The notes under the pieces are model-generated. The model saw nothing but the letters and a program-made list of their open reading frames with translations. It searched no databases and was not told the DNA's origin. From contig NZ_JAKZFC010000002.1 in NCBI RefSeq assembly GCF_022549215.1, positions 186,001 to 250,000 on the forward strand: a DNA stretch of 64,000 nucleotides, given 5' to 3'. Made by a program: the position numbers and the translations under genes. This DNA comes from Solibacillus palustris (lineage in GTDB: Bacteria > Bacillota > Bacilli > Bacillales_A > Planococcaceae). This document shows, in pieces, positions 9,574 through 18,756 of the stretch; positions within the stretch are counted from its first letter, which is position 1, and each line of letters begins with the position of its first letter.

Positions 9574-10188
9574 GTGTGGATTGATATTACACAAACAATG
9601 AAAAAGGGGATGCCAAATTGGCCAGGAGACACCCCGTTTTCATTTGAAATAGCCTATACGAAACAGCAAACCGGCTCTGTGAATATAGGGAAAATCGAAA
9701 CGTCTTTGCATACAGGCACACATGCAGATGCGCCGTTTCATTTTGACAATAATGGGCCAACCATCGATCAGTTAGACGTCAATACGTTTATCGGTGACTG
9801 CTTAGTAATTGATTGCCGACCGCATTCAATTATTAGCGCGGCCTTTTTACAAGCAATTGACTTTCAAGGTGTACAGCGCATTTTATTGAAGACGGTGGAT
9901 CGAATTTCAGATTGTTTTCCACAGCATATTCCAATTATCGATGCCGAGGTTGCCGCATTATTAAAAGAACGAGGGGTTTTCTTACTCGGAGTCGATAATC
10001 CATCGGTTGATTCGTTAACGAGTAAAGAAGTGCAAGCTCATCATGCATTATATGCACATCAAATACAGATTATTGAAGGATTAGATTTAAGTTGTATTGA
10101 GCCTGGTCTTTATGATTTTATAGCATTGCCCTTAAAAATTGAGGGTGCTGATGGTGCGCCAGTTCGTGCGGTTATTCGAAAAAAGTAA
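9574..10188 (+). CDS. kynB: Kynurenine formamidase (arylformamidase)
   Basis: A metal-dependent hydrolase of the cyclase family that converts N-formylkynurenine to kynurenine and formate. The 204 residues have the family length. Visible motifs are the N-terminal DITQTMKKGMPNWPGDTPF, the metal-binding HTGTHADAPFHF near residue 50 and the C-terminal LPLKIEGADGAPVRAV. The start is GTG 9574, supported by GAGGTGATG at 9561-9569. As the last gene of the operon it fills the step between KynA and KynU. Confidence 0.95.
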   Translation: MWIDITQTMKKGMPNWPGDTPFSFEIAYTKQQTGSVNIGKIETSLHTGTHADAPFHFDNNGPTIDQLDVNTFIGDCLVIDCRPHSIISAAFLQAIDFQGVQRILLKTVDRISDCFPQHIPIIDAEVAALLKERGVFLLGVDNPSVDSLTSKEVQAHHALYAHQIQIIEGLDLSCIEPGLYDFIALPLKIEGADGAPVRAVIRKK

Positions 10189-10212
10189 ATCAACATATCA
10201 AGTTATATAAGA

Positions 10213-10255
10213 GATAGCCTATCCAAGCAATTATGCTTTGGAGGGCTATTTTTTA
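10213..10255 (+). terminator. Terminator of the kyn operon
   Basis: ATAGCC and CCAAGCA on the left pair with TGCTTTGG and GGCTAT on the right, with small bulges, followed by TTTTTT. Confidence 0.75.
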
Positions 10256-11098
10256 CATTGGCGATTTTTAGAGTAGGAAATAATTGTATTCTATCATCTT
10301 GTATATTAAAAGATTGAGATGGAAGTATGGACGGCTAAGGAAAACATAGTCATGCGGAAAATTAAATAAAGCACCATGTAAAATGGAGCACGAAATGTGG
10401 ATACAAAATATTAAATAGTTCAAAAGCGATTTGATGAAGAGAACTAATCAGACAGGGTTTTGAAGCAAGTGGAATTTTTACAATTAAATTAGGGATAAGG
10501 GGACTAGCAACTTTGGGCAAGAAGATACTTTTGCACAACTAACTTATTGCGCTTGCTTCCGTAAAATAAAATCTTAGGCTTTTACTTTTTCAGTTAAATT
10601 TGTCGAAGTTTTACGAGGAATACTAGGATCAAGAAAATACAGTCGAATAATATTTAAGCATATTCCTAAAATCCAACAAAATCTCTCATTAGCCCCCAAA
10701 AGGTCTTATGGAGTTCATTTAATGACGGTGCTACCATTAATATTGAGCATTTGAATTTCTGTAGATTCGATGCAAGTAAATGGCAAGGGAGCGATGGTAA
10801 TTTGTCACGTTAATTTGGGTTTCCGAGTATTGACAACCAATAGTAACTGCTTTTTAAAGATCAATTACGTCCGACGTATTTGCGTCCAGATTTATTGGAA
10901 CATGTTCCAAAGCTCATCGTAAAAATCTGTGACATCCGTTGGGGAAATTACTGGATTCAGCAGAGATTTAATAATCTCAACGAATTCAGTGAATACTTGT
11001 TATTCATCCCCCACATTTAGAAGTGTAGGATTTCTACTGAAGCAAGTTTATAGTGAAGGGAGATTAGCCTAAATGGGCTGTAGAAATTTGAAGCATAT
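10256..11098. other. Decayed intergenic region without an intact gene
   Basis: About 840 bases with no open frame worth calling. Short protein-like stretches survive between stops: one on the plus strand at about 10708-10809 (with NIEHLNFCRFDASKW) and one at about 10852-11022 (with LRPDLLEHVPKLIVK, ending in a stop). I cannot assign either to a family. A short stem-like stretch (CCCCACATTTAGAAGTGTAG, about 11009-11028) could be an insertion-sequence end, but no transposase is recognisable. Together with the nuclease pseudogene that follows, this looks like genes in decay. Confidence 0.45.
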
Positions 11099-11448
11099 AT
11101 GATTACTATTCTATCTATTAGCTTAGTTGCGAGTTTAATAACACCTGCCTTTGCAACAACAGTAACTGCTATGAGTACATCAAATGCTTCAGATTTAGTT
11201 ATTTCCGAATATGTAGAGGGGAGCAGCTTCAATAAAGCGCTCGAGCTGTATAACGGAACAGGGACAGCGGGAAGCTTTCGGTGCTTTTAAAATGGCATGA
11301 ATTGGATCCTGTTGACGAGTTTGAGAGAAATTGAAATGAAGTCATCTTCAAATGGCAGGGCAATCGAAATCCATTCATCGATCATCCAGAATGGGTTGAA
11401 TTAATTTGGAGCATGTCTGACTTACCCGTTTTGCAAAAGGCTTCTTAA
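11099..11448 (+). pseudogene. Remnant of a secreted nuclease (lamin-tail domain plus endonuclease I C-terminus)
   Basis: The first 60 codons from ATG 11099 give a signal peptide (SISLVASLITPAFATT) and the start of a lamin-tail domain, DLVISEYVEGSSFNKALELYNGTGT, of extracellular nucleases. From about 11281, in another frame, come the last residues of an endonuclease I catalytic domain: LLKWHELDPVDEFERN, then NEVIFKWQGNRNPFIDHPEW. Almost the whole middle of the gene is missing, the halves are out of frame, and TGA at 11332 replaces the codon between ERN and NEV. An internal deletion followed by point decay explains this; no function is expected. Confidence 0.8.
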
Positions 11449-11787
11449 GTCGAAATACGTTAGTAAAACGCCTTATTTAGGATGCTTTCATTCTACAAAA
11501 ATATTTGTAGTAAGGAAGTTGAATAAACTCATAATTTCATATATAAATTGAACTTTAAGAATGTAGCTCTTTATTAAAATAATAAAAATACTAGAAAACG
11601 TCGCCTTCCTCAGAAACAGCGCACTTAAACAAGGGAGCTTTAGCAATCTATTTTCTTGCCGAAGTGACCAAAAATGTGCTTTACCAGCCTATTGAGTGCC
11701 TACGTTATAAGAATACGTAATAGAAAAATAGCAAGGATTCTTTCGTTCATTCTATATAGCAAAAAATCTGTATTTGGGGGAGATTTA
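11449..11787. other. Intergenic region before the large protease
   Basis: An AT-rich stretch of 339 bases in which I see no gene. The protease frame is open from ATG 11674, but those codons (basic, without a ribosome-binding site) are not convincing; GGGGGAG at 11776-11782 supports the later GTG start. A promoter for the protease must lie here, but no -35/-10 pair stands out. Confidence 0.4.
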
Positions 11788-14700
11788 GTGAAGAGTAAAT
11801 TTAATAATCGATTCTTTAGTTTGTTCTTAGTATTAACGATGGTTTTTTCGTTGTTTAGTCCGTTACAAACTGCATCAGCAAACGAGCTAAAACCATTTAA
11901 ACCAACGACACAAAGCGAAAGCACGATGCAATTAAAGGCAGCAATTGCCGACCAATTAAATGTGTTAGAAGGAGGACCAAAACTACACAAAGAGTTACAA
12001 GGTCTTTCTGGCAATCAAGGCGTTGACGTAATTATTCACTTGTCTGAGAAACCAGTCGCACTGGAAAAAGGCATACACAACTTAAGTGGAAAAGCGTTCT
12101 CTTCTTCACAGGAAAAACAAGTAAGAACGAAAGTCCAAGCACAGCAAAATTTTGTATTAAAGGAATTAGCTTTAAATAATATTAATATTCAGCAAGGATA
12201 CACATTCGATACGGTATTAAATGGTTTTTCAGCAAAAGTTAAAGCGGATGACTTAGAAAAATTACTAACAGTTCAAGGGATTACGCTAGTTGAGCCTGAC
12301 ACTATTGTTCATGCGTCTGAAGAAAAACCGTTAAAAACGAAACCTACTACACCATCGAATCCACTGAAAAATACGCAAATGGAAGCGATGATGAATACAA
12401 GTATTTCATTCCTAGGCATTGAAAAGCTTTGGAACGAAGGAATTGAAGGGCAAGGCATTAAAGTGGCTGTACTTGATACAGGGATTGATGCTAATCATCC
12501 AGAGTTTGCGGGAATTTATAAAGGTGGAAAAAACTTTATTCCAAATTCCTCTAGCTACACAAGAAACCGTGCAAATGATGATGCGTCAGAAACATCTCCA
12601 GTTGAGCGTCCAGCACATATGCCTGAAATTAATGAGAAAGGAAATTCGTTCTATACGTCACATGGTACACACGTAGCAGGAACAATCGCTGCAATCGGTG
12701 CGAACGAATATGGTATTAAAGGAATTGCACCTAAAGTAGATTTATATGCTTACCGTGTGCTTGGCGCATACGGAAGTGGTGCGACTTCTGGTATTGTGAA
12801 AGCAATTGATACAGCAGTCATCGAAAAGATGGATGTCATTAACCTTTCACTAGGTGGAGGGGCGAACACAGAAACAGATAGTGGATCATTTGCGATTAAT
12901 AACGCGATGATGGCCGGTACAATTTCTGTTATCGCTACAGGAAATGAGGGTCCTAATCGTGGCACAATGGGTACGCCAGCAACAGCTCGTTTAGGAATTG
13001 CAGTAGGTAACACATCGAACCCAGAAACAATGCATAATGGAAAAGTCAATGTTGCAGTTGGAAGTTATAATTTGACGAAACAATTGCAATTGATGGGGAC
13101 AACTTTTGGAAGAGATTTAGCGACACAACTTCAAGGTGAGTTTGAAATTGTTGCTGTTCCTGGAAACGGGGAAGCAAAAGATTATAACGGCATCGATGTG
13201 AAAGGGAAAGTGGCATTAATTTCTCGTGGTAGCATTGCCTTTGTGGATAAAATTGCACACGCAAAAGATAATGGCGCAGTGGCAACGATTATTCACAACT
13301 TTGCAGGTGGTACGAATGCACCGAATCCATCGGGCGCATTTTTAGGTGATTCGTTTGAACTTTTACCAACATTTGATTTGTCTCAAACAGATGGAGAGGC
13401 GATTCGAGCAGCATTAAAACAAGGAGCTGGAACTGTTTCGTTTGGCAACTTTGGCTCAACACGTACAACGGGCGATGAAGTAAATGATTCAAGTTCACGC
13501 GGACCATCTACACCAAACTTTGATATTAAACCAGATGTATCGGCACCTGGTACAAACATTATGTCGACAATTCCAATGTATAAAGCTGATTTTCCGGATG
13601 CAGTTTATTCAGAAGCGTATGATCGTAAAACAGGTACGTCAATGGCTACTCCGCATATCGCAGGAATTGCTGCACTTATCAAACAAGCAAATCCTTCTTG
13701 GAATGCATTTGATGTAAAAGTGGCACTTTCAAATACAGCAAAACTACTTGATAAAACGAAATATGATGTTTTCTCTCAAGGTGCTGGTCGCGTAGATGCC
13801 TATGCTGCAGCTCGCCCAGATGTACTTGCTTATGCATTAGATAAAGCAGTGCTAGATAGCAGTGGTACAATTGTTGATAACTTGAAAGGTACTGTGACAT
13901 TCGGTCCTCAGCCTCTAACTGAAAACGTATCGGTTACGAAACAAATTTTAGTAAAAGATACGAAAGGTATCGGCGGGAATTATGATGTGACAGTTGATGT
14001 TACGAAGTCATTTGGGGATGCTAAAGTGACTGTTGACAAACCGACATTTACTTTAGCTGGAGAGCAGTTGCTAAATGTGACATTAACAGCTTCAAAAGCG
14101 ACAGCTCCAAGTGGTTCAGAAATTTTAGGTTATATTCACATTAACGGTGGAGGTTCTGCAATTTCATTACCATTCGCGGCTGACTTTAGTACCGCAGCAC
14201 CTACTACAGAAATTAAAAATATGGCAATCACTGGAACAGACCTATCCTTTAATGGGGACGGTGTGAAAGATTCCGCGGTGCTTTCATTCACACTGACAGG
14301 TGATGTCACAACAAACTTTATCGAGATTTGGGATATTATGAATCCTGACGGTGGAGAATATGGCGATGGTTATATTGGGTATTTACACGCGAGTAGCTCT
14401 CTTGGAAAAGGGTCGTATACACTAAATGTGAATGGTCAATACAGACCTTGGGGTGGTACAGGTGTTGCAAAGATTCCAGATGGTCTTTATACAATTGACT
14501 TTTCAGCACAGGCTGGTTCAACAGTTATAGGAGATTACGTTGGGCCGATTGTTGTTAAAACAACAAAACCAGTAATTACAGGTTCTGTTGCTGAAAAAAT
14601 CGCAACGGGTAAAGTCGTTGATAAATATATTGAATACAATGAAGAATTATATTTATATGATTTAGATTTTGATTTAAATGAAAAACTACACGCGTCTTAT

Positions 14701-17160
14701 GTTGCGACAATTGCTGGAAAAGAAGCCGATGCGGTTCCATTTAATTTAGCACAAGATGGTACATTCGCATTCCCTGTAACAGATGAGACAGAAGCTGTGA
14801 AAGTAATTGTGAAAGATGAAGCAGGAAATGTTGGAGAAGCTTTAATTTATGAAAAACCAGAACCTGAGGCAGAAGTAAAATTGTCCGTTAGCCCAACAGA
14901 ATTAAAGTTAAAAACTGGGGAAAAGGGTCAAGTAACGGTTACAGAAACGACAACTCCTGCAAATGGAGATCCTACAAACAAAGACGTAACGGCTGAAGCA
15001 ACGTATGTTGTTACAGATGAATCTGTTGCAACAGTTGTAAATGGTGAGGTAACGGCAGTTGCAAAAGGTTCTACGACAATTACGATTGCGCATGGTAAAA
15101 ATGAAGTAAAAGTAAATGTAACGGTAGAGGATCCTGCAGTTATTGTTCCAGGTGTAACTTTGACTGCAAATAAAACTGAATTTGATTTGGAAAAAGGTAA
15201 AGAAGCGCAATTAGTTATTAAAGAAGTAACAACAGCAGCAGACGGTACAACAAAACAAAAAGACGTAACAAAAGCGGCAACGTACAAAGTAGCAGATTCT
15301 AAAGTAGCGTCTGTGAAAAATGGTTTAATTACAGCTAAAAATGCGGGCACGACAACAATTACTGTGAAATACGGTAAAAACGAGTTGACAGTAAATGTAA
15401 CAGTGTCAGAATCCGTTGTAACACTAACTGCAAACAAAACAGAAATCAATTTAGAGCTTGGAAAAGAAGCACAGTTGGCAATTAAGGAAGTAACAACAGC
15501 AGCAGATGGCACAACAAAACAAAAAGACGTAACAACAGCGGCAACGTACAAAGTAGCAGATTCTAAAGTAGTTTCTGTTAAAAATGGTTTAATCATTTCG
15601 AAAAATATCGGTAGCACAGAAATTACAGTGAAGTATGGTAAAAACGAGTTAACAGTTTATGTAACGGTTAGTGAAAAAGGCGTTACGTTAACGACGAACA
15701 AAACTGATATTACGCTGGAATCTGGCAAAGAATCACAATTAAAAATTACTGAAGAAACAACGGCACCAAATGGAACAGTTAAAAAGACAGATGTAACAAA
15801 ACAGGCAACATATGTAGTGGCAAATGAAAATGTAGCGACTGTTAAGAACGGTTTAATTACTGCAAAAGAAGCGGGTAGCACAACGATTTCAGTGAAATAC
15901 GGTAAAAATGAACTATCGGTGAATGTAACAGTAACAAAACCAACTGTGACATTGACGGCAAACAAAACACAACTTGATTTAGAGCCTCAAAAAGAAGCAC
16001 AACTGGTAATTAAAGAAGTTGTAACAGGAGCAGATGGCAAAACGAAGCAAACAGACGTAACAAATTTTGCTGAGTATAAAGTGGCAAATACGAATGTCGC
16101 TTCTGTATCAAAAACGGGTCTAGTAAGAGCGAAAAATGAAGGCAATACAACAATTACAGTGAAATATGGTGGCAATGAACTAACGGTAGATGTGAATGTG
16201 ATAGTACCGGTAGTGACATTGGAAGTAGACAAAACACATGTTGAATTGCTTGCTGGTAAGGAAGCAAACTTAAAAGTAAAAGAGATTACAACGACGGCAG
16301 ATGGCCAAACGACAGAAAAAAATGTAACGCAAAACGCTACGTATAAAGTAGCTGATAATAAAGTGGCTACTGTAAAAGAAGGAAAAATAACGGCAAAAGC
16401 AGAAGGTGAAACAGCCGTTACAGTGAAGTACGGAAAAAATGAAGTTGTTGTAATTGTCACTGTAAAAGAACCGAAAGTAGAAATTACGGTAGACCAAACA
16501 CAACTAAATTTATTAGCTGGAGATGAAGCGCAACTAACGGTTAAAGAAGTAACAACTTCAGTTGATGGAGAAGTAAAAGAAAGAGATGTAACTACGGCTG
16601 CGAAATATAAAGTTGCAGATGGGCAAGTTGTGGCTGTTTCAGAAGGTAAGGTAAGAGCAAAGGCAGCAGGTACGACAATAATCACGGTAGTATATAATAA
16701 AATGGAAGTAACTGTAGATGTGACTGTATCTCAACCAGAAGTGATACTTGTTACAAACTTAACAGACATTAATTTGAACCTAAATCAACAAGCGCAACTT
16801 TATATCTCTGAGATGACGACAATGCCTGATGGAACAGTCTTCGAAAGAGATGTAACACAAGCCGCAAATTATGTTGTTGCAGACAAAAAAATCGTAACTG
16901 TAACTAACGGTTTAGTCAGCCCGAGAAAAACGGAAGGTTCAACAACGATTACGGTGAAATACGGGAAAATGGAATTAGTTGTGAATGTGAACGTTGGGAA
17001 TTTCGTGAAAATGGATAGTCCATATATTTTTGACAATCCATTATTTAATGAAAATCTATTAAATGAGGACCCAATCTTGACGGAGGAAATCGTTATTCCG
17101 ACTATGCCTTCTTTGAATGATTCTATGCTACATTCGAGTATTACACCGATCGGAATTTAA
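11788..17160 (+). CDS. Large secreted subtilisin-like serine protease (Vpr-like) with eight Ig-like repeats
   Basis: A 1790-residue exoprotease of family S8. GTG 11788 follows GGGGGAG; the signal peptide ends at about TASANE. In order: an I9 propeptide (about 60-175); a catalytic domain with D230 (VAVLDTGIDANHPEF), H292 (SHGTHVAGT) and S618 (GTSMATPHIAG); a protease-associated insert (around GKVALISRG, about 460-560) between histidine and serine; a Fn3-like region; eight BIG2-type repeats (about 1030-1740); and a short tail. B. subtilis Vpr, about 806 residues, has the same core without the repeats. No LPXTG or SLH anchor is visible, so it is probably released or held by the repeats. Confidence 0.92.
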   Translation: MKSKFNNRFFSLFLVLTMVFSLFSPLQTASANELKPFKPTTQSESTMQLKAAIADQLNVLEGGPKLHKELQGLSGNQGVDVIIHLSEKPVALEKGIHNLSGKAFSSSQEKQVRTKVQAQQNFVLKELALNNINIQQGYTFDTVLNGFSAKVKADDLEKLLTVQGITLVEPDTIVHASEEKPLKTKPTTPSNPLKNTQMEAMMNTSISFLGIEKLWNEGIEGQGIKVAVLDTGIDANHPEFAGIYKGGKNFIPNSSSYTRNRANDDASETSPVERPAHMPEINEKGNSFYTSHGTHVAGTIAAIGANEYGIKGIAPKVDLYAYRVLGAYGSGATSGIVKAIDTAVIEKMDVINLSLGGGANTETDSGSFAINNAMMAGTISVIATGNEGPNRGTMGTPATARLGIAVGNTSNPETMHNGKVNVAVGSYNLTKQLQLMGTTFGRDLATQLQGEFEIVAVPGNGEAKDYNGIDVKGKVALISRGSIAFVDKIAHAKDNGAVATIIHNFAGGTNAPNPSGAFLGDSFELLPTFDLSQTDGEAIRAALKQGAGTVSFGNFGSTRTTGDEVNDSSSRGPSTPNFDIKPDVSAPGTNIMSTIPMYKADFPDAVYSEAYDRKTGTSMATPHIAGIAALIKQANPSWNAFDVKVALSNTAKLLDKTKYDVFSQGAGRVDAYAAARPDVLAYALDKAVLDSSGTIVDNLKGTVTFGPQPLTENVSVTKQILVKDTKGIGGNYDVTVDVTKSFGDAKVTVDKPTFTLAGEQLLNVTLTASKATAPSGSEILGYIHINGGGSAISLPFAADFSTAAPTTEIKNMAITGTDLSFNGDGVKDSAVLSFTLTGDVTTNFIEIWDIMNPDGGEYGDGYIGYLHASSSLGKGSYTLNVNGQYRPWGGTGVAKIPDGLYTIDFSAQAGSTVIGDYVGPIVVKTTKPVITGSVAEKIATGKVVDKYIEYNEELYLYDLDFDLNEKLHASYVATIAGKEADAVPFNLAQDGTFAFPVTDETEAVKVIVKDEAGNVGEALIYEKPEPEAEVKLSVSPTELKLKTGEKGQVTVTETTTPANGDPTNKDVTAEATYVVTDESVATVVNGEVTAVAKGSTTITIAHGKNEVKVNVTVEDPAVIVPGVTLTANKTEFDLEKGKEAQLVIKEVTTAADGTTKQKDVTKAATYKVADSKVASVKNGLITAKNAGTTTITVKYGKNELTVNVTVSESVVTLTANKTEINLELGKEAQLAIKEVTTAADGTTKQKDVTTAATYKVADSKVVSVKNGLIISKNIGSTEITVKYGKNELTVYVTVSEKGVTLTTNKTDITLESGKESQLKITEETTAPNGTVKKTDVTKQATYVVANENVATVKNGLITAKEAGSTTISVKYGKNELSVNVTVTKPTVTLTANKTQLDLEPQKEAQLVIKEVVTGADGKTKQTDVTNFAEYKVANTNVASVSKTGLVRAKNEGNTTITVKYGGNELTVDVNVIVPVVTLEVDKTHVELLAGKEANLKVKEITTTADGQTTEKNVTQNATYKVADNKVATVKEGKITAKAEGETAVTVKYGKNEVVVIVTVKEPKVEITVDQTQLNLLAGDEAQLTVKEVTTSVDGEVKERDVTTAAKYKVADGQVVAVSEGKVRAKAAGTTIITVVYNKMEVTVDVTVSQPEVILVTNLTDINLNLNQQAQLYISEMTTMPDGTVFERDVTQAANYVVADKKIVTVTNGLVSPRKTEGSTTITVKYGKMELVVNVNVGNFVKMDSPYIFDNPLFNENLLNEDPILTEEIVIPTMPSLNDSMLHSSITPIGI
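14875..17004 (+). repeat. Eight tandem BIG2-type repeats, 264-279 bp each, inside the protease gene
   Basis: Repeat units start at 14875, 15154, 15418, 15682, 15946, 16213, 16477 and 16741; five of the seven intervals are exactly 264 bp (88 residues), the others 267 and 279. Each begins V-x-L-x-x-x-x-T, carries a D-V-T near the middle, then a Y-x-V-A and G-x-T-x-I-T-V-x-Y pattern. Units 2 and 3 are nearly identical at the DNA level, pointing to a recent duplication; the outer units have diverged most. Confidence 0.92.
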
Positions 17161-17247
17161 TCGTTGATACCATGCACCGGGTGCACAAACAAATCAGATA
17201 ATTCACTACAATTTATGAAAATATATTGAGTGGAGTTAGAAAGATAG

Positions 17248-17285
17248 AGCCCTATGTGAGAAAAATCTTGCATGGGGCTTTTCCT
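17248..17285 (+). terminator. Terminator after the protease gene
   Basis: AGCCCTATGTGAG pairs with CTTGCATGGGGCT (two G-U pairs, one mismatch), followed by a short TTTTCC run. Confidence 0.6.
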
Positions 17286-17556
17286 TAATCCCACTAACCT
17301 TCTCTCACACCTAGATCCGTAATAACTCTAATTTAAAATAATTAATAATTTGAACTAAAATAGAAAACATACTATTAATAGTATGTTTTCTATTTTAAAT
17401 AGTATAAATACAAACGCGAAACGTATTGGCTATAAAGTATTGCATTTTAGCAATTTTTATTCACATATAGGGTGATAAATGCGTATTTATCAAGTTAATT
17501 TGTCTTAACACCAAAAGTTTGGGATCACAAAATCAATACCCTGTTTCCAATTGCAC
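17286..17556. other. Convergent intergenic region
   Basis: The space between the plus-strand protease and the minus-strand PepSY operon holds no gene. Apart from the long palindrome listed separately it is plain AT-rich DNA. A GC-rich 13-base palindrome, TGCACCGGGTGCA, lies just before it at 17173-17185. Confidence 0.5.
17356..17397. repeat. Perfect 42-bp palindrome
   Basis: The two 21-base arms (beginning TAAAATAGAAAACATAC) are exact reverse complements with no spacer, centred between 17376 and 17377. It is AT-rich and lies between two convergent genes, so it could act as a bidirectional terminator, although a loop-free perfect palindrome is unusual for that. Confidence 0.85.
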
Positions 17557-18012
17557 CTATTTTACTTCAATCGCAATCGAATCTGTTCGGTCACCATTAC
17601 TAAAGCGGGCCATTCCAGAAATGATGTACGTCCCTTTTTCAGATGGGGCAGTAAATCGTGCAGTAGTGGAAATTTCCTTGTAATCAAAGTCTTGAACCCA
17701 TTGTTGGATGGAGATACTTGTTGGTTTTTGGCTATATTGAAATTCAATTATTTCGTTTGGTGCTACTTTTACGTAAGGAAGCTGCTTACCTTCAAACATT
17801 TCGTGTGGCGCGGCTGTATCTACGCATTTTCCTTCACCTGAGGAATGCCAGCAATAGCTCCCAGCAACTGATGGGATAACTTCCGTTTGTGTAACGACCT
17901 GTACATTGGGCATTTCGACCACCTCTTGGCTCGTAATAACGTAGCGCCCGGCAATCACTAAAATAATAAGACCTATCAGTACGAATAAACGATTGATATT
18001 TTTTACATTCAT
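17557..18012 (-). CDS. Membrane-anchored hypothetical protein with SYCW...CVD cysteine pair
   Basis: A 151-residue protein with one N-terminal membrane segment (about 8-24, LFVLIGLIILVIAGRYV) and an extracytoplasmic domain of about 125 residues containing GSYCWHSSGEGKCVDTAAP, two cysteines that could form a disulfide. The C-terminal part (TARFTAPSEKGTYIISGMAR) looks like a beta-sandwich. The ATG at 18012 follows AGAGGTGAC on the minus strand; the open frame continues upstream without a ribosome-binding site. It is the last gene after the PepSY pair, 107 bp downstream, and may belong to the same unit. I recognise the cysteine motif from other Bacillales proteins but know no function. Confidence 0.72.
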   Translation of the reverse strand: MNVKNINRLFVLIGLIILVIAGRYVITSQEVVEMPNVQVVTQTEVIPSVAGSYCWHSSGEGKCVDTAAPHEMFEGKQLPYVKVAPNEIIEFQYSQKPTSISIQQWVQDFDYKEISTTARFTAPSEKGTYIISGMARFSNGDRTDSIAIEVK

Positions 18013-18119
18013 ATTGTCACCTCTAAAATGTTCTCGTATTATCATAACAAAAATGAAAGGTAAAAAATAGGACATTATCATAATACAATAACTCAGAAAC
18101 ATTGCATAAAGGTGATATT

Positions 18120-18665
18120 TTAGTCTTCTAAATCCTCTTTGTATTCAACGATGGCGCCAGTAGTAGCATCAATTTTGAAATCATATTCCATTTTGCCGTT
18201 GCGGATTTCGATTTCATAAACAAAGCCATGGTCATCATCGTCATCTAATTCAATTTCTGTTATTGTACCATTGGCTTGAGCTAATGCGATTTCTTGCGCT
18301 TGTTGCTCCGAAATTGTCGCTGTATTTGTAGGTATCTTTGTAACAGAAGAAGTTTTTTGGTTTGTACTTTGTGAAATTGTTTCTCGTTCTGTAATTTTCA
18401 CCGCACCACTCATAGCGTCCACTTCTAATTCCGCTTTTTCACTATCCTTTACAATATCGATTTCATAATGTGGTTGACCATCATCATAATCAAAGTCAAA
18501 GCTTATGATATCGCCTGTAAATTCCTTCAACGCAATTTTCTTTGCCTCGCCAGCTGTTACTTCTGGATTTACTGAAGCTGCCTCGAAGTAATCGCTTTGT
18601 GCAAGCAATACACCTCCGCCGATTGCTACTAATAATGCAGGAATGACAACTAATTTTTTCTTCAT
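18120..18665 (-). CDS. Secreted/membrane-anchored protein with two PepSY domains
   Basis: A 181-residue extracytoplasmic protein. The N-terminus (KKKLVVIPALLVAIGGGVLL) is a signal peptide or anchor. Two PepSY repeats follow: about 35-95 (TAGEAKKIALKEFTGDIISF ... YEIDIVKDSEKAELEVDAMSG) and about 120-181 (SEQQAQEIALAQANGTITEI ... YEIEIRNGKMEYDFKIDATTG). PepSY domains are thought to inhibit proteases or sense envelope conditions. It lies downstream of a two-component system and another PepSY gene; the large secreted subtilase nearby is a tempting but unproven partner. Confidence 0.88.
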   Translation of the reverse strand: MKKKLVVIPALLVAIGGGVLLAQSDYFEAASVNPEVTAGEAKKIALKEFTGDIISFDFDYDDGQPHYEIDIVKDSEKAELEVDAMSGAVKITERETISQSTNQKTSSVTKIPTNTATISEQQAQEIALAQANGTITEIELDDDDDHGFVYEIEIRNGKMEYDFKIDATTGAIVEYKEDLED

Positions 18666-18756
18666 ATTTATTCTCTCCTTTGTTTTGGTTGTAAGCTTAG
18701 TATAAGAAATGAAGATGAGAACAATATGAGAGAAAAATTAGAATTTGATGAGAAAA

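Noticed and set aside
10989-11040. End of an IS200/IS605-type insertion sequence
   Set aside because: There is a short hairpin-like stretch but no transposase fragment or second end, so only the decayed region is reported.
14908-16685. Long minus-strand open frames (about 230 residues) opposite the protease repeats
   Set aside because: They are mirror images of the Ig-like repeats, lack ribosome-binding sites and have valine/threonine-rich composition produced by the codons of the real gene.
17173-17185. Palindrome TGCACCGGGTGCA as an operator
   Set aside because: It is downstream of the protease stop, with no promoter nearby and no second copy noticed in the window.
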